This document shows positions 19,828 to 31,879 of a stretch of 64,000 nt of DNA, piece by piece. Below the pieces are notes generated by a model that made no database searches, was not told the origin of the DNA, and saw only the letters and a list, made by a program, of their open reading frames with translations. Both the position numbers and the translations under genes were made by a program. The DNA comes from Bipolaris cookei. Taxonomy: Eukaryota > Ascomycota > Dothideomycetes > Pleosporales > Pleosporaceae. The stretch's first letter is position 1; each line of letters begins with the position of its first letter. Where the stretch lies: NCBI GenBank assembly GCA_002286855.1, contig NRSV01000026.1, forward strand, positions 134,553 through 198,552. Direction: 5' to 3'.

Positions 19828-20799
19828 ATGAAAGATCTTCGCCTATCTCGGCATTGCTTTGGTTGGTAGCACCAACGCAAAGCTCATGGAGAATGATCGC
19901 CTTGCTGTTGAAGGCACGGCGAAATTGGAGATTCACCTAGCTGAGAATGGCATTCCAAGCTCTGAGACTTGCATATTAGACAAAGCGTCGGTTCGTAGGG
20001 AGTCGTGAGTTGATACTATTGCTCAAGACGTAACCTCACCAACATCAACGCAGAGTAACACTATCCCGCAAAGAGAGAATTGCCTTCACCGACGCTGTCA
20101 ACTGTCTTCACAAGCTCCCTGCAAGGACATCAGCTTCTATTGCTCCTGGTGCAAAGAGCCGCTACGATGACCTAGTCGTCACCCACATCCAGCAGTCTCA
20201 CACAATTTACGGCACAGATAATTTCCTAACATGGCACCACCACTTTACCTAAGTATTCAAACAAATGATCAGAAAAGAGTATGGCTACAAGGGAACTTCT
20301 CCCTACTACAAGTGGGTACACTACGTCTTAAAGAGCAAGCACTGCTAGCCTCATATCTCTCCCATTTCAGTAGACAAGCCCGAGCTAATATCAACTACGC
20401 ATAGTTTCAAAAATCAACATGGGGCCTCTACAAACAATGCCCCAGTCTCCAGGTGGCGGTCTACCAAAGAACCCACAGGCCAACAGGCTAGGCTAGAACC
20501 CGCAGTGTCTCAGTCGCGATAATCTCGCTGCAAGCTGCAAATGCAACGACCGACGCTGAGGTTATCAGGCTGATTACGAATTACACGGATATCGCATGTA
20601 GTGAACCTGGCAGAAACTCGACCTCAAGGATCGCGAGAGGGCTCTTACAGGGCGTGCGGGCGGTATTGGGAATACGACAGCGAAGAATGCTACGCTGGGG
20701 CATGTATTGTTGGTGGGAGAGTATGTGGGATATCCGAATATTACGATTGGGGATGCGATGAGTACGGTTAAGAGATCATATTGTTATATTTATGCTTGA
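19828..20799 (+). pseudogene. decayed tyrosinase (common central domain)
   Basis: Remains of a secreted tyrosinase-type copper oxidase. After ATG at 19828 one extra A breaks the frame; past it the text reads as a signal-peptide-like IFAYLGIALVGSTNA. An intron-like gap (GTGAGT to ACGCAG, about 20007-20053) leads to NTLSRKERIAFTDAVNCLHK, PARTSASIAPGAKSRYDDLV, THIQQSHTIYGTDNFLTWHH (the CuA His cluster) and EYGYKGTSPYYK. A stop replaces the Trp expected just after the CuA site. The CuB region (HxxxH with a DPVFYLHH-type motif) is missing. The C-terminal end survives as WQKLDLKDRERALTGRAGGI, NATLGHVLLVGEYVG and NITIGDAMSTV, ending at TGA 20797-20799. The internal deletion plus frame breaks make it inactive. 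Confidence 0.8.
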
Positions 20800-22864
20800 A
20801 GCTGGGGTGCATGAGATGTTATATTTAATTAAGATGGAAGTACTTTACTAGCATAGTTGAGTGACATGATAGAAGACCAAGTAGTCGGATATATCCAACG
20901 CTTGAGCACAATGAATGCCTGATACACTCACCAAGTCTCCCCCTCAAACACAACAAACCAAGCAAAGAAAACTCAATTGTACCCTTACATCTCTCCAAAG
21001 TCTTGGGACATATTCACTTTATACCACTTTAACCAACACCTCTCTCCTCATACTCCTTCTCCTCAAGCCAACTCTGTCCGAGAAACAAGATGCAATACAT
21101 CCCTTTTATACGAAGAATAGAAGGAAACCTCCTCTCTCTCTCTCTCTCTCCCTCTCTCACAACAGTTACACCACAAGACCATATATATCCACAAAAAGAT
21201 TTATTTAGTTTTACTTTAGAGAAAAGCAGGGACATCCATCAAACTAATCTCTAATCTCACTCATTCCACCCGTCATCACATGAATCGACTATAATAAGGT
21301 TTCTTAGACCAGACATCCATACCAAACAAGCTTTCAAATTACATGTAAACCCAGATTATATGTATATCAGCGGCACGAGACCAAGGAAAACGATACATAT
21401 AGTCTGTCTGCCCAGCAGGGATGTTGAAGAGCTTGTTGACAACCATTGTAAGACACGCGAGTAAGCTTCTTTTGCCTTTTTTTCTCTCTTCTCCATTCAT
21501 GGTGGTGGTGGTGGGCAAAGTGCGGGGAAGAAGAAAGAAAGAAGAAAAGTACGTATCTGTTCTTTTGTCCGGCTCGCAAAAGAAGCGAGGTATGGATGTA
21601 ACGGACGCGTACGTTTTGTAGGCGGTAAGATGAACCAAACGATGTGTGCTAGTCATTGTGTAACATGTGATTGCACTGCTCTCCGCGGAAGCCCACTGAG
21701 GTAGCTAAACATGCACGATATAATCATGCACAGCAAAGCAAGAGAGAGCCAATAGGTTTTTGAGAATAAGAGCAAGAGAACTTGTATTCTCATCAATGAT
21801 AAACCAGCAGATTGTTCTGTACCTGTAGGCTGTTGCTTGACAGGTACCACAACCATCCGGTCCACCATTGACGTGTCAACTCAGCTATGGGAAGAAAGGT
21901 AACGAAAAAAACAACAACAACAACAATAGAAAGAAAAACAAAACATCAAAAACGCTGCGTAGCTCATCCATTTTTCCATTGGGCCATCCATCATCAACCG
22001 TCATGAAAGCGTCATAGCTTCTGCCTTCCTCCACTGCCAACGCATCGGGCTCAGCTTTTACTTTTTTTGAACTTCTTCTTCTTCTTCGGCAGCCAAAGGA
22101 AAAAAGAACAACCTTTCCGACCATGTGCCACGTTGATCTAGCTACACAACAACGATATGAGAGGAAAAGGGTATTACATCCACCAACAAAACAACAAAGA
22201 AAAAAGAAGAAGAAAAAGCTCGAATAACCTCCGCGGGGAGCAGGTATAGTGCGAAGCTGGAAGAAAAATTATCAGGGGGTGGGTTTTTTGCGTGTGGTGT
22301 TAAACATTCCAGAATAAAAACAGAGAGTTAGAGGGAGAAAGGAGGAAAAGAAAAAACAAAAGTTGCGAACGCTACCAAAATAGCAAGGAAGAAAAAGCAC
22401 GAGGAAACAAGCACACGGCTGAAAAGAGGTCGCATTCCTGTATGGTGCGACGCTTTCTCGCGGGCCATGTCATGGTGTTTATGCGTGAGCGTTCCAATCT
22501 ACAACCAATATTACTGTGTGGACAAATACTTAGTCGTTGGAAACGCAAGCCAAACACTCAAACATGAAACGCGAGTTGGGGAATCAAAACCAGTTTTGAG
22601 AACGCGACCAAGCAACCGATCAAAACTTTTTGTTGGTGAACAAGTTTAGCCCGTAGAAAGCCAGCCAAGTCCATGCAAAGCTTTTGTTTCAACCTGTTTC
22701 CGACCCGCTAATAAAAAGGATAACGAAACATAGACTTTTGGTATGATGAAGGAATTAGAGAAAAAAGCAAGTAGCCAGTCGTCTCGAAAACAATGCTGAA
22801 GAATTGCCAAAAGTGGTCGTATGCATAGTAGCAGCAAGCCAGACTGCTCAAGGTTCGGAGAAGC
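20800..22864. other. non-coding interval, likely 3' untranslated region of the next gene plus spacer
   Basis: About 2 kb with a (CT)n run at about 21130-21160 and purine/pyrimidine-biased tracts (21,470-21,550 and 22,160-22,360). No domain-bearing frame. Part is probably the long 3' untranslated region of the minus-strand gene ending at 22865. Confidence 0.45.
21130..21160. repeat. (CT)n microsatellite
   Basis: A run of CT dinucleotides interrupted once by CCC. It is useful only as a polymorphic marker. Confidence 0.85.
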
Positions 22865-25408
22865 CTATTCGCCGTAGTAGGAGCTGGTGTGGGCGCGTTG
22901 ACGCAAAGGTCGCTGCTGGCCACTGCTCCGTTCTATGCGTTGCTCTCGTATTACTTGGCTGTCACGCCTCCTGCGGGAGCTGCGTAAACTATTTTCGGTC
23001 ATTTCTTCAGCCTGTCTCCGCGGCTGCTTTGGCACCAATGCCTTTCTGTCGTCTGCAGTGCTACCTCTGTCGCTGTTGTGGTAGACACTTTCACGGTCAC
23101 GCCCTCCGCTGATGACCAGATCAGCCATGCCGTTCTCGGCCGGAATCATGCGCAGAGTGCGACCCTCCATATCGCCATTGAACTGCAAGCTGAGTGGAGC
23201 GTTTGCATCAACTCGCAGACGAATCTCGTTGTTTTCGTTGGTGACAGCCGTGCGGTTGCTTCGGCTTCTGTCACTTCCCGAAGAGCCAGAGTGAGACGGC
23301 ATGGAAATGGTCCTTGAGTGCCGTGCAGCATTGTGAATAGGATCGTTCAGGGGCTCACGAGCACCGCGGCGAGCACTAATGTACTCTTCGGCCGCGCTCT
23401 CGATGCGCTTGGTCTTGTGCTCGAGGACACGTTCCTTGCCTTTGCCATTGCCCGTCTCAGTTGGACGGCGGCGGCGGGCCTGAGGGGGAGGTGGTGCTGG
23501 TGCCTCGGGCAGGAATTGCTCGTCTTCAGACTCTTGTGATTCAGACTCTTCTTCGCTGTCAAACTCTGGTGGGGGTTGGTAGTACTGTTTTGAGTTTCGG
23601 TTAAGACGTTTCTGCTGAGCAAGCTCGGCTTCGTATCGTTCCTGCTCTCTTCGGGCTTCTTCTTCCTCACGGGCCCGGGCTCTAGCTTCCTTGGCGGCTT
23701 TGGATGCCCGTTTCTCCTCGGGATGATGGTCGTATACCTGTTCATAGACCTGGGCCGAACGACGCCGTTCAGACTTGCTCGAGTTGGCCACGACAATCTG
23801 GCCACGGTGACTGGGGTATTCGGACTGTATCTGGCGAGAAGGAGGAGCCGGTCGACTGACGGAGGCACGGCGGGAAGGCTCTTCAATGGTCCTTGAAGTA
23901 CGCTTCCTGCGACGCTCGTCAATGACCAGAGACTGAGGCTGAGATGGAGGCTGAGACAAAGACATGCGGCGACTAGGACGTTCGTCAACCACTTGGGTCG
24001 TGTTGGCATGACGAATGGAGGGCCGCTGTTGTTTTTTGCTTTTTGCTTTTTGCTTTGCTTGCTCAATCTTTGGTGGCGGTGGTGCCATGAGGGCACGTCG
24101 GTTGCGAGGGTCATTGGGATCGGGCTGCTCATAGTACTCGTCATCGTCTTCTTCGGATGAGCCGGTCTCGGATCCGCTGTCGCTTTCATAGGCGCCCTCT
24201 TGGAGCTGCAATTGCGGTGGAAACCTGGCTTGGGTGGCGCTTTGGGGCTGACTGTACCTTGCCGAGTACTGTTGTTCACGCGACGGGGCCTGGGTGATGA
24301 GAGGGGCAGGTCCGTTGCGTGCAGAGTTGAATGAGGTACGAGGCGGCATGTTTGGCCTTTGTGGACCATCGTATGGTGGAGGTGTGTGGTTGTAGGGATA
24401 GGCCCCTGGGTAGCCCTGGGGTGCACCATAGGGAACTACAGGAGGGGCCATGCCACCCATGTGGTTGTATTGCGGCATGTGACGCCATTGCGCAGAATTG
24501 GAGGGAGGCGGGCCATGCTCTTGGGGCGGGCTAGGGTAGGGTGCGGGCATGCCCGGAACATAGTATTGGGAGTTGGGCTCGCCGTTGTAGCTCATTGGGC
24601 GCGGACGCGAAGTCGAAGGGCGGCGACGAGGGGCCACGGCAGGTTGGACAATGGCAGCCTCTTGCCTATAAGTAGGGGGTCGGCGGAGTTGGGTAGGCGA
24701 AGGTGGTGATTGGTAGTATGAGGCCGGATCGGAACGCATGGAGCGAGTGTCAGCAGAGAGACGGTCGATGTCACGAGCGGACTGGGTGGGTTTGATGCCA
24801 GGCCTGATGAGGTGTTGAGGAAGGGCGTTTGGTCCGCACGTGGTGCACTTGGGATCGGTGCATTCAGGGTCGACTCTGCTGTCGCGACGGGTGCGTTCAC
24901 GTTCGGAGCGTTCGGGGCGCGGGTCTTGGGTGATTGTGGGCCGACGTTGCTTGACGAGGGGCTTGGACGACTGCGACGTGGTGCGCGACGTCAACTTGGG
25001 TCGAGACTGTTCCGACTGGGACTGAGTAGGCCGTCTGGTCTTTGTCGAGGGCGGCGGAGGTGGTTGTTGCTGAGGCTGGGGCGGCGGTGGTGGTGGTGCC
25101 TCTGGGCGGGCGATAGGGGGAGCAGCAGCAGGAGGACTGCGTTGGGACGAGGCACTTTGAGCAGAATTAGTGCTGCTCACGGTGGCGGCGGTGTAGCTGC
25201 TGTACCCTGAGTCGGAGCGAAGGTCGAGGTTGGGAGGCACCCGCTCCTGAGGGGGCGGCTTTTCTTTATTCAAGTCGTCGGGGTGGGAGCGCTTGGTGGA
25301 GACGTTTGCAGCATTGGCCGAGGAGCGGCCCTGGAACTCGTAGCCTTGTTCGCTCTGGTCGGAATCATAGTCCTCGCAGGTGGGCTGCAGATCCTGTGCG
25401 CTCGCCAT
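22865..25408 (-). CDS. long disordered proline-rich protein, function unknown
   Basis: A single uninterrupted frame from ATG at 25408 gives 847 residues. The frame stays open further upstream to about 25543 but without an ATG. The N-terminal region is acidic (CEDYDSDQSEQGYEF), then come poly-Pro runs, Ser/Arg-rich stretches, a short Cys motif (CTDPKCTTCG) followed by NALPQHLIRPGIKPTQSARD, Tyr/Pro-rich low-complexity sequence in the middle third, an acidic patch (SGSETGSSEEDDDEYYE), a Glu/Arg-rich helical segment (AKEARARAREEEEARREQE), and near the C-terminus a folded-looking EIRLRVDANAPLSLQFNGDM. No enzyme domain is visible. The conserved C-terminal patch and Cys motif suggest a real gene common to related fungi. 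The long GC-rich upstream region suggests an extended 5' leader. Confidence 0.82.
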   Translation of the reverse strand: MASAQDLQPTCEDYDSDQSEQGYEFQGRSSANAANVSTKRSHPDDLNKEKPPPQERVPPNLDLRSDSGYSSYTAATVSSTNSAQSASSQRSPPAAAPPIARPEAPPPPPPQPQQQPPPPPSTKTRRPTQSQSEQSRPKLTSRTTSQSSKPLVKQRRPTITQDPRPERSERERTRRDSRVDPECTDPKCTTCGPNALPQHLIRPGIKPTQSARDIDRLSADTRSMRSDPASYYQSPPSPTQLRRPPTYRQEAAIVQPAVAPRRRPSTSRPRPMSYNGEPNSQYYVPGMPAPYPSPPQEHGPPPSNSAQWRHMPQYNHMGGMAPPVVPYGAPQGYPGAYPYNHTPPPYDGPQRPNMPPRTSFNSARNGPAPLITQAPSREQQYSARYSQPQSATQARFPPQLQLQEGAYESDSGSETGSSEEDDDEYYEQPDPNDPRNRRALMAPPPPKIEQAKQKAKSKKQQRPSIRHANTTQVVDERPSRRMSLSQPPSQPQSLVIDERRRKRTSRTIEEPSRRASVSRPAPPSRQIQSEYPSHRGQIVVANSSKSERRRSAQVYEQVYDHHPEEKRASKAAKEARARAREEEEARREQERYEAELAQQKRLNRNSKQYYQPPPEFDSEEESESQESEDEQFLPEAPAPPPPQARRRRPTETGNGKGKERVLEHKTKRIESAAEEYISARRGAREPLNDPIHNAARHSRTISMPSHSGSSGSDRSRSNRTAVTNENNEIRLRVDANAPLSLQFNGDMEGRTLRMIPAENGMADLVISGGRDRESVYHNSDRGSTADDRKALVPKQPRRQAEEMTENSLRSSRRRRDSQVIREQRIERSSGQQRPLRQRAHTSSYYGE

Positions 25409-28400
25409 GTCGGCAGCAGCAGCGGCGGCAGGGGGAGAGCAGATTGCAAAATTTGGTGGTGAGAATTGGGAGCAGGGCGGACAGGCTGTCGAGGGCAGGG
25501 AGCAGTCGGCAAAAATATCTAGCGGCGGGGCGGTGGTGGGCAATCAAACGAGACGTGGAGAGCGCATTGTTAGCAGGGGTGTGTGATTGAACGAGGCCGT
25601 GTCAGGGCCAGCGGGCGACATGTGGAGGGGTGGAGGGGCGGATGGGTGGATGTGAGAGGGAGAGAGAGATGGATGCAGGCAGAGGTGCAAAGGCTAGGTA
25701 GGAGTAGCAAGGCGAGGGAAAAAAAGGGAAAACAAAGACGGGGCAGGGAGGGCTTGGGTGGACGACGGGGGCTGAGGATATGCGAGACAAGCAAGCTGCA
25801 GAGTATGACGGGCGCAGACGGGCGCAGACGGGCAGACAGTGGCAGATTGGCAGACTGAGGGAGCGAGTGATTGACTGACAGGCAGGCATGCAGGTGTGCA
25901 TCGCATTCGGGCTTCGACACAGCAACAGGGAAACCTTTCCCCGCCCGCCCGTAAAATTTCAAAACGGCGCGTACTATATTCTGCCCTATGCCATGCGTTG
26001 CATCGGTTGGGCTCTCCCACATCTTGGGTCCATGGCGGCCGCGGTGGCGACGCTGCTGCACACCAGACGTCTTGATTGATGCGTTGCATGCATGGCCGAC
26101 CTGCCCATCCGACGCCTGGCCTGGGCAATGGCCGTGTGCATTGCGTTGTGGTTGCCGTCCACTCGATGCCATCCACGCCCGCCTGCTGCTCTGCGCTGCA
26201 CTGCACTGCATCTCGTAGAGTTGTTCGCGGCGGCAGGGCGAGCGACGACCACGACGACGCTCTGAACGGGGCGGGCGTCGACATGGACGCGGACGTGCTC
26301 CCTGGTGGTGATCACTGGCACCGTCGTCGGCCGCCTCAGATGCGCAACATGCAGCAGCTCGAGTGGGCGTCGACGGCCAGCTGAAACCGGCATTGCCCGG
26401 CCCTGGCTGGCCCTGCGAGCCGTTCGCTGCTGAGACAGGCTGGTGCATGCGCCCATCTTTCACCGCTTTCCACCCCTCGCAATGCTCCCTCACGCCCTCG
26501 TCCAACCACGGCCGCCACCCTCAAACACACTGCCCTCGTCGACTGCTCGCCGCCTGCTGATCTCTTCTCGTCCCGCCCACGGCTTGGCCGCCGTTTCCCT
26601 GTTGGTCCCCGTCGCCCATCTACCGTCCACCGTCCACCGTCTATCGTCTGTTGTCTATCGTCGTCGAGTCTGCTGCGGTGAACGGTTGCAGGGCACACAT
26701 GTCTAGCTGCATGCCGCTCTCTTTTTTTTCATCCTTTTTTTTCATTCCTTTTCGTCACCCTTGCACCCGCCATTTCACGTCATTGAGCCTCTTTGTTGAT
26801 TGCCGGCTAGCCTCTTTTCTCCTGGCTCGGCCACGTCAATCGTCTCTGCCATGCAGGAACAACAAAGCACTCATGGCGCGCCGTGGCCTTCATTAATCCC
26901 CTCAACGACCCGACACGAAACATGTGTCCTCTGCTCTGGCCGTCTCGAGCTCTCCGTGTCCGGTGTCGAGTCTGTCTGGCTGCCGACCCCTCTGCTCCTG
27001 CCTCGTGTCCGCCTCCAAGACGGCCCGCGCCCATCTTTCATCACGCGGCTGCTCAAGCGTCGCTTACTCCGCCTAGCCGACCATTACACTACCCCACTAC
27101 GCTTCCGGTGAATAGACGCACCATATCGACTCCCTCTACACCTATCCTACCTACTACTATCCTACTCTACCCCCCAACAACTTGGTCCCAACCCAAGACT
27201 CCGCCCCGGGTTCCAGAATACAACCCCCTCCCGTCGCCGTTGACGTACCCGTGTGACACTTGCCAGCCTGAAGTAGCGCACTCGCCACCCTCACCAAATG
27301 CACTCACACCCACACCACACCCACACCACCACATACTTACTTACCATGTCGGGTGCAAGTGCCATGTCCACCCGTTTGCTCAATCTACACTGCTAGCTGC
27401 ATTTAGTCCTGTTACCCAACAGATTCTCAACCAACCGTCGCATACAGCCCACTTTCCTTGTAATGGCCTCGGTCGTGTCATAGTGCACGATTGGACGCTG
27501 GCAGTCCACCTCGCCATCCATGTCTGATGATTCGACTCTGTGTGCCACGAGCAAAATAATGCAATTGACATATGCTTTATAGATTAACAAAAGCTATTAT
27601 GTGTATACACACTGCACCCTTCTGCCTTCTGTCTTCTGCCTTCTGCCTTGTAACTAGTGTCAGTGTCAGTGTCAGATGCACGTCGGCCGCTGTCCTGCCA
27701 CTCTGCTGTACTACTATGACAACGTCATGTGCCTCTGCATGACGAACAGACGGCTTCTCAAACCGCGTTCGCAGTCGTCTGCACACCCGACTCGTTCAAA
27801 TCCCAGCAACCCGGATGGCAGGTTCTCCCAGACAGCCGCTACCGCGCGAAACGGTTCGTCTTGCTGCGAGACACTTTTGTCGCAATCCATTTTCGTTGCA
27901 ACCAGTTCGACTGCGTGTTTGCCAGGTTCCAAGCCGTTGGACTAGCGCGGGATGGGTGGAGGAACACGTGGGACGCTCGCTAGTAGTCGAGTAGTCTAGT
28001 AGTCGTAGTCAGCTCCGCTACACCACGGATCCCTCCATCACGTCGTAGCCCAAAGAAAAAAAAACAATCGCTCCTGAAAAATATTTCAAGCGCTTTCGTT
28101 TCACCGCACTATGCAGGTTCAGCATGCCTGGCTGTAATTCCTCTCTACACCTGTGCGGCCCGCTAAGATGTGACTCACATTTCTATCCACCAGCTGCCCT
28201 CTGTTGTCTCAGTATCGGCATCCTTCGCTGCCCAAAACCATCCCCATTGGGCCGCGGCTCCACGAACTTGCGGCTCATGGCTGCCCTACCGACCCACCTT
28301 TTGGCCTTGTCCGCTATAGATTTGCGGCTCGGGATGCCCAAGCAAGCCCCACCTGGGCGCCTATTGAGCCCGAAATCTCTACACCTATCTCTTTTTATTT

Positions 28401-30370
28401 TTTTTTGCTACATCACCCACAGCTACCACGCGACGCGGCGGCAGAAGAAAAATGACCGACTCTCTCGGCCTTACTCCACACCATGGTTATTTGCAAGTGA
28501 CGATACAAAGCTCCGTGTCTCGGACCATGTCGCAACAACATCTTGGGGTTCCCTAGTCTTTGGTCAAGTGTGGACAAAGGTCGCATGACCTGCACGCTGT
28601 CATTGACTCATTGTTGCTCAACCCACCCAGTGCGACTTGGCTACATACTCTTGAACCCGAACCGGGCTCCGTACATGGTAGTATCACTGTTACCACTCCA
28701 TGGGGACTACACTAGTGGCGTTGTTTGCCAGAGCCGCCACGCGGTAGCCGCAGCCTTGCCTTGGAGTCATGGTATACACATGTACACCCATCACCCAGTT
28801 GGGCATTCAGCCCTGTCACGGGCCCGAGATACGCTAAGTACTGTCTCTCTCGCTAAGCCTTTTCTTTTCAAGCCCTGGAGCGGGAAGATTCGCACTAATA
28901 GCAAGGGCATGCACGTGTTGAGAAGGGTAGTGAGTGATTCTTTGCATCTTCTTAAATGGGCAAGCTGCACATCTTGGCAGTCTGATATATCAGTTCCCTT
29001 TGTTTCCTTCCTCGTCCTTACTAAGCATACAGGCATGACTAATCGGCCTCAGTGTAGTCTCTGTCCTACCCAGATTATTACCAAGGGCAAGCTTATCTGT
29101 CATCATCATTCGCACATCTACTAACAGTGTAAATAACGGACTAATGCCATAAGATACAAGAGCACTTTCTACCATATCAACAAACAAGAGAGTACGGAGA
29201 AGGCCCAAGTTGTACCGGGACTACGCAGTTCACCACGATTATAACCTAGGACGATAATATCACAACATCATAAGAATAAAAGTGAATGAATAAGACTACC
29301 GTTATAAAAAAAGAGATGTCACGTCTTGCTGACAATTATGTGACAGACGTATATATTGACAGAGCGGTCTACAGAAGCCAAGGAGCTGCACGTACAAGCA
29401 ATATAGACAAAAACCACAATACCAAGGGAAGAGCATCCATATACGCTAGCTGATCTAGCCTTTGCTCAAAAAAGCACAAAATCGAGTGTAAAAGTTGCAA
29501 TGTTGACCGGACAATGTGTACTTGTAATGGTCTCGTGTTGGGTTATACCATCCATGTCTAAAAGGCAGACACAAAAGATACTTCGAACCCCCAGCAACTA
29601 TCCAAGGGAAAATTCAAACACCCTTCCTCACAACTAACACTTCGAAACTCCCAGCTGCGAAAAAAAAGAGCAGACGCGGAATACTGCTCATCTAGGAAAT
29701 CTCGCTAAAAAATGAAGGTTGGTGCAAAAACACCTGGGTTCTCAACATTGCTACAAGGAAGAGATTTGTACGCTTGAATCTAAAGGATTGTTCTAGGCAA
29801 TGGCAGAATGATAGGCTGAAAAGCAAGACTGCTGCGCCAATTATACATGATAATGCATACAGCTATGTCAGTGGCTGCTTGATACAAGTTGCTCCAGTCT
29901 TAACGCATCTCTTAATGTTCACCAAACATTGGAGCGAACCATTTCAATCGACTTGGTAGGCTTCAACACTCTACCATTGGATGAGGCTAACGAGGTGTAT
30001 CCCAAGCTGGTATAGACTTTACAGAACTGTGGCTGGCGCAAAGGGTGGGGGCGGTTCTGCAAAGTACGGTGCGTGCCGTCTTTACCGCCGACCCGCGTCG
30101 CCTTGGTATATGTGCATCTGCATCTTCAATCCTTTGATCCGATGTGCAGCGATACGATAGAGCTTTTGTCTGCTTTTTCCAATTTAAGTCCAGGACAAGC
30201 TACGCAAGTGTGACTGACTTTGACCTAGTTTCCACACTTGAGCCAGATAGGACCTTTACTCAATGATGACAGCGTATATTTAAGATCTGTATAAAGGGAT
30301 ACCTAATGTCTGAATCCACACAATAAAGACAAACCCCATATTGCATCTTCTTCATACTCTTAAAGACGCA
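25409..30370. other. long GC-rich to mixed intergenic region
   Basis: About 5 kb. The part next to 25408 (to about 27,300) is GC-rich, so chance open frames on both strands are long (for example 25570-26505 minus and 26883-27527 plus), but they are low-complexity and show no domains. A 10-bp unit (gggcgcagac) repeats at about 25808-25838. Short tandem runs (tgtcag, cttctgc) occur at 27,615-27,680. From 28 to 30.4 kb the DNA is ordinary and stop-rich. I can support no gene here. The left part is most likely the promoter and long 5' leader of the gene at 22865-25408. Confidence 0.45.
25808..25838. repeat. short tandem repeat, 10-bp unit
   Basis: Roughly three copies of gggcgcagac, the last one partial, in the GC-rich leader region. 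Confidence 0.7.
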
Positions 30371-30377
30371 TTCGCCA

Positions 30378-31860
30378 TGAAAGCGAAGCAAAGCATTGAC
30401 TTTGGTTAGCTCCATGTCGTCTACAACCCTGATGGCGCTAATCTCTCACTAGCATCCTTCAACTCCAAAGATCACAATGGCATCATATGGCCAATTAACT
30501 ACAGTTACGATTACATACCAAAAGACAAACCCTCCTTGCCGTCACTGATTGATCTTTCTTCCTTTCCTGATCTCGAGGCCGAAAGCATTAGTGTCAAGTC
30601 CGTCATCAACATGCTTCCTAATTACTCAGACTGAATACTCGATCCGGAACAATGGCAAGCTCAGCACCAATAGCATTTCTGTATTTCCCGTGAATGCAAG
30701 ACTTCCTCGGCATTCTTCAATCCCCCATCTAAGACAGAGCATGCATTGGCAAACGGCTGTAGACGCAATACAAGCCCTGCTACAACACTTTGCTTCAGAC
30801 CCAACCGCCACAACAATAATGAAGGAGGGTGGAAGATCCTACACAGCCGCTGCCGCTAAGGAGCTGCCAATGATAGAGGACAACTGGGCTCGCTTCCGTG
30901 CTTACCTGTGGCCAGCTGCAAGCGGGAACCGGCTTATACTTATTACCGAGATCATTGTCTATGTCTTCATTTTTGATGATGAGTAAAAACCATGACAGAA
31001 ACTTCACTACTCTAATCGCTTCTCCTGTAGATGTATGGGAGATGAATGACGAAGACAAGGCACATGATTCCAAAGCCATAGGTCTCCCAACCTCCTCCTC
31101 CTCCTTCAATATCTAACAATTGAATGACAGATTCAAAAAAAAATCAAAAAGAATTCGTACCGCACCTCAAAACACAAACTCTATTCCAAGACGACGAATC
31201 AGCATCAGATCTGGAAAAGGCCATGAACGCTACTATCCAGGCCCTTTTTCGTCGAAGATGGCATCGCCGGCAACGGAGGCGTAGATGTAGCTATCCGTCT
31301 TAAAAATTTTATAAACCACCCTCCGCCTGCCTTTGCCAGTCTCCGCGCGAATTCCTCGATTATAAAATCATCGACGCTGCTGTCCCGTGAGTATGCACCA
31401 AATACTCCACAGATTGTATATAGAAGAGACTAAGCAAATAGCCCCTTAGATACGTTGTCACATGTGCAAACTTCTCCCTCTGCTCCACCGTCGATCTTTA
31501 ACAGCCCGCGTATCGCCAAGTTCCTCCGGCTGCTAGACAATCACGTGTCGATTGCCAACGACCTGGGCTCGTTTGACAAGGAAAAGCACACCTAACGTGC
31601 ACAACAAGGTGCGGTACCTCGTCAATACCGTTGACAAAAGTGCGCAAAACGTATGCCCTGGGCAGCGACGAGGCGGCAAAGTTTGTCACGCTGGCCATCC
31701 AAATGGAAGTGGAGCGCAAAATGGCGCGTGAGCTGGCGCGCATGAACATTGATGCGAGCGTTACAGAAGCGGAGCGCGAAATCGTGGACGCTTTTTGGTG
31801 CTTTTGGCCACGGGCAACATAGTCTCGTTGGTGGTTATGGAGAGGTATGGGGGTTGGGGT
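30378..31860 (+). pseudogene. decayed class I terpene synthase (sesquiterpene-synthase type)
   Basis: Relic of an ionisation-initiated terpene cyclase. Readable pieces in order: a possible N-terminal segment (IIWPINYSYDYIPKD); HWQTAVDAIQALLQHFASDP; a helix ending VYVFIFDD at 30975-30980; a GT-AG intron (30983-31030) that joins to give DDDVWEMNDEDKAHDSKA, the metal-binding DDxxE/D motif; then DDESASDLEKAMNATIQALF; REFLDYKIIDAAVP; YVVTCANFSLCSTVDL; NSPRIAKFLRLLDNHVSIAN leading into NDLGSFDKE (31558-31584), a perfect NDxxSxxxE motif; and FVTLAIQMEVERKMARELA before LVLLATGNIVSLVVMERYGG. At least four 1-2 nt frameshifts (near 31,245, 31,348, 31,497 and 31,795) break it. The metal-binding motifs are intact, so the decay may be recent. 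The upstream 5' boundary is uncertain. Confidence 0.78.
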
Positions 31861-31879
31861 TGGGGGGGTTGGGGGGGGG
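31849..31879 (+). other. G-run tract (G-quadruplex-type motif)
   Basis: Four runs of 4 to 9 G separated by TT, at the 3' end of the terpene synthase relic. Confidence 0.7.

Noticed and set aside
23347..24429. Minus-strand frame of 360 codons overlapping the disordered protein in another frame
   Set aside because: Low-complexity Pro/Arg/Thr composition without motifs; the +0 frame runs the full length of the gene and has the conserved-looking patches.
25570..26505. Minus-strand frame of 311 codons in the GC-rich leader
   Set aside because: GC-rich DNA makes long chance frames; both strands are open here, composition is Arg/Pro/Cys-rich and no domain is visible.
26883..27527. Plus-strand frame of 214 codons
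   Set aside because: Pro/Thr/His-rich, not matched by splice signals or domains; looks like translated leader sequence.
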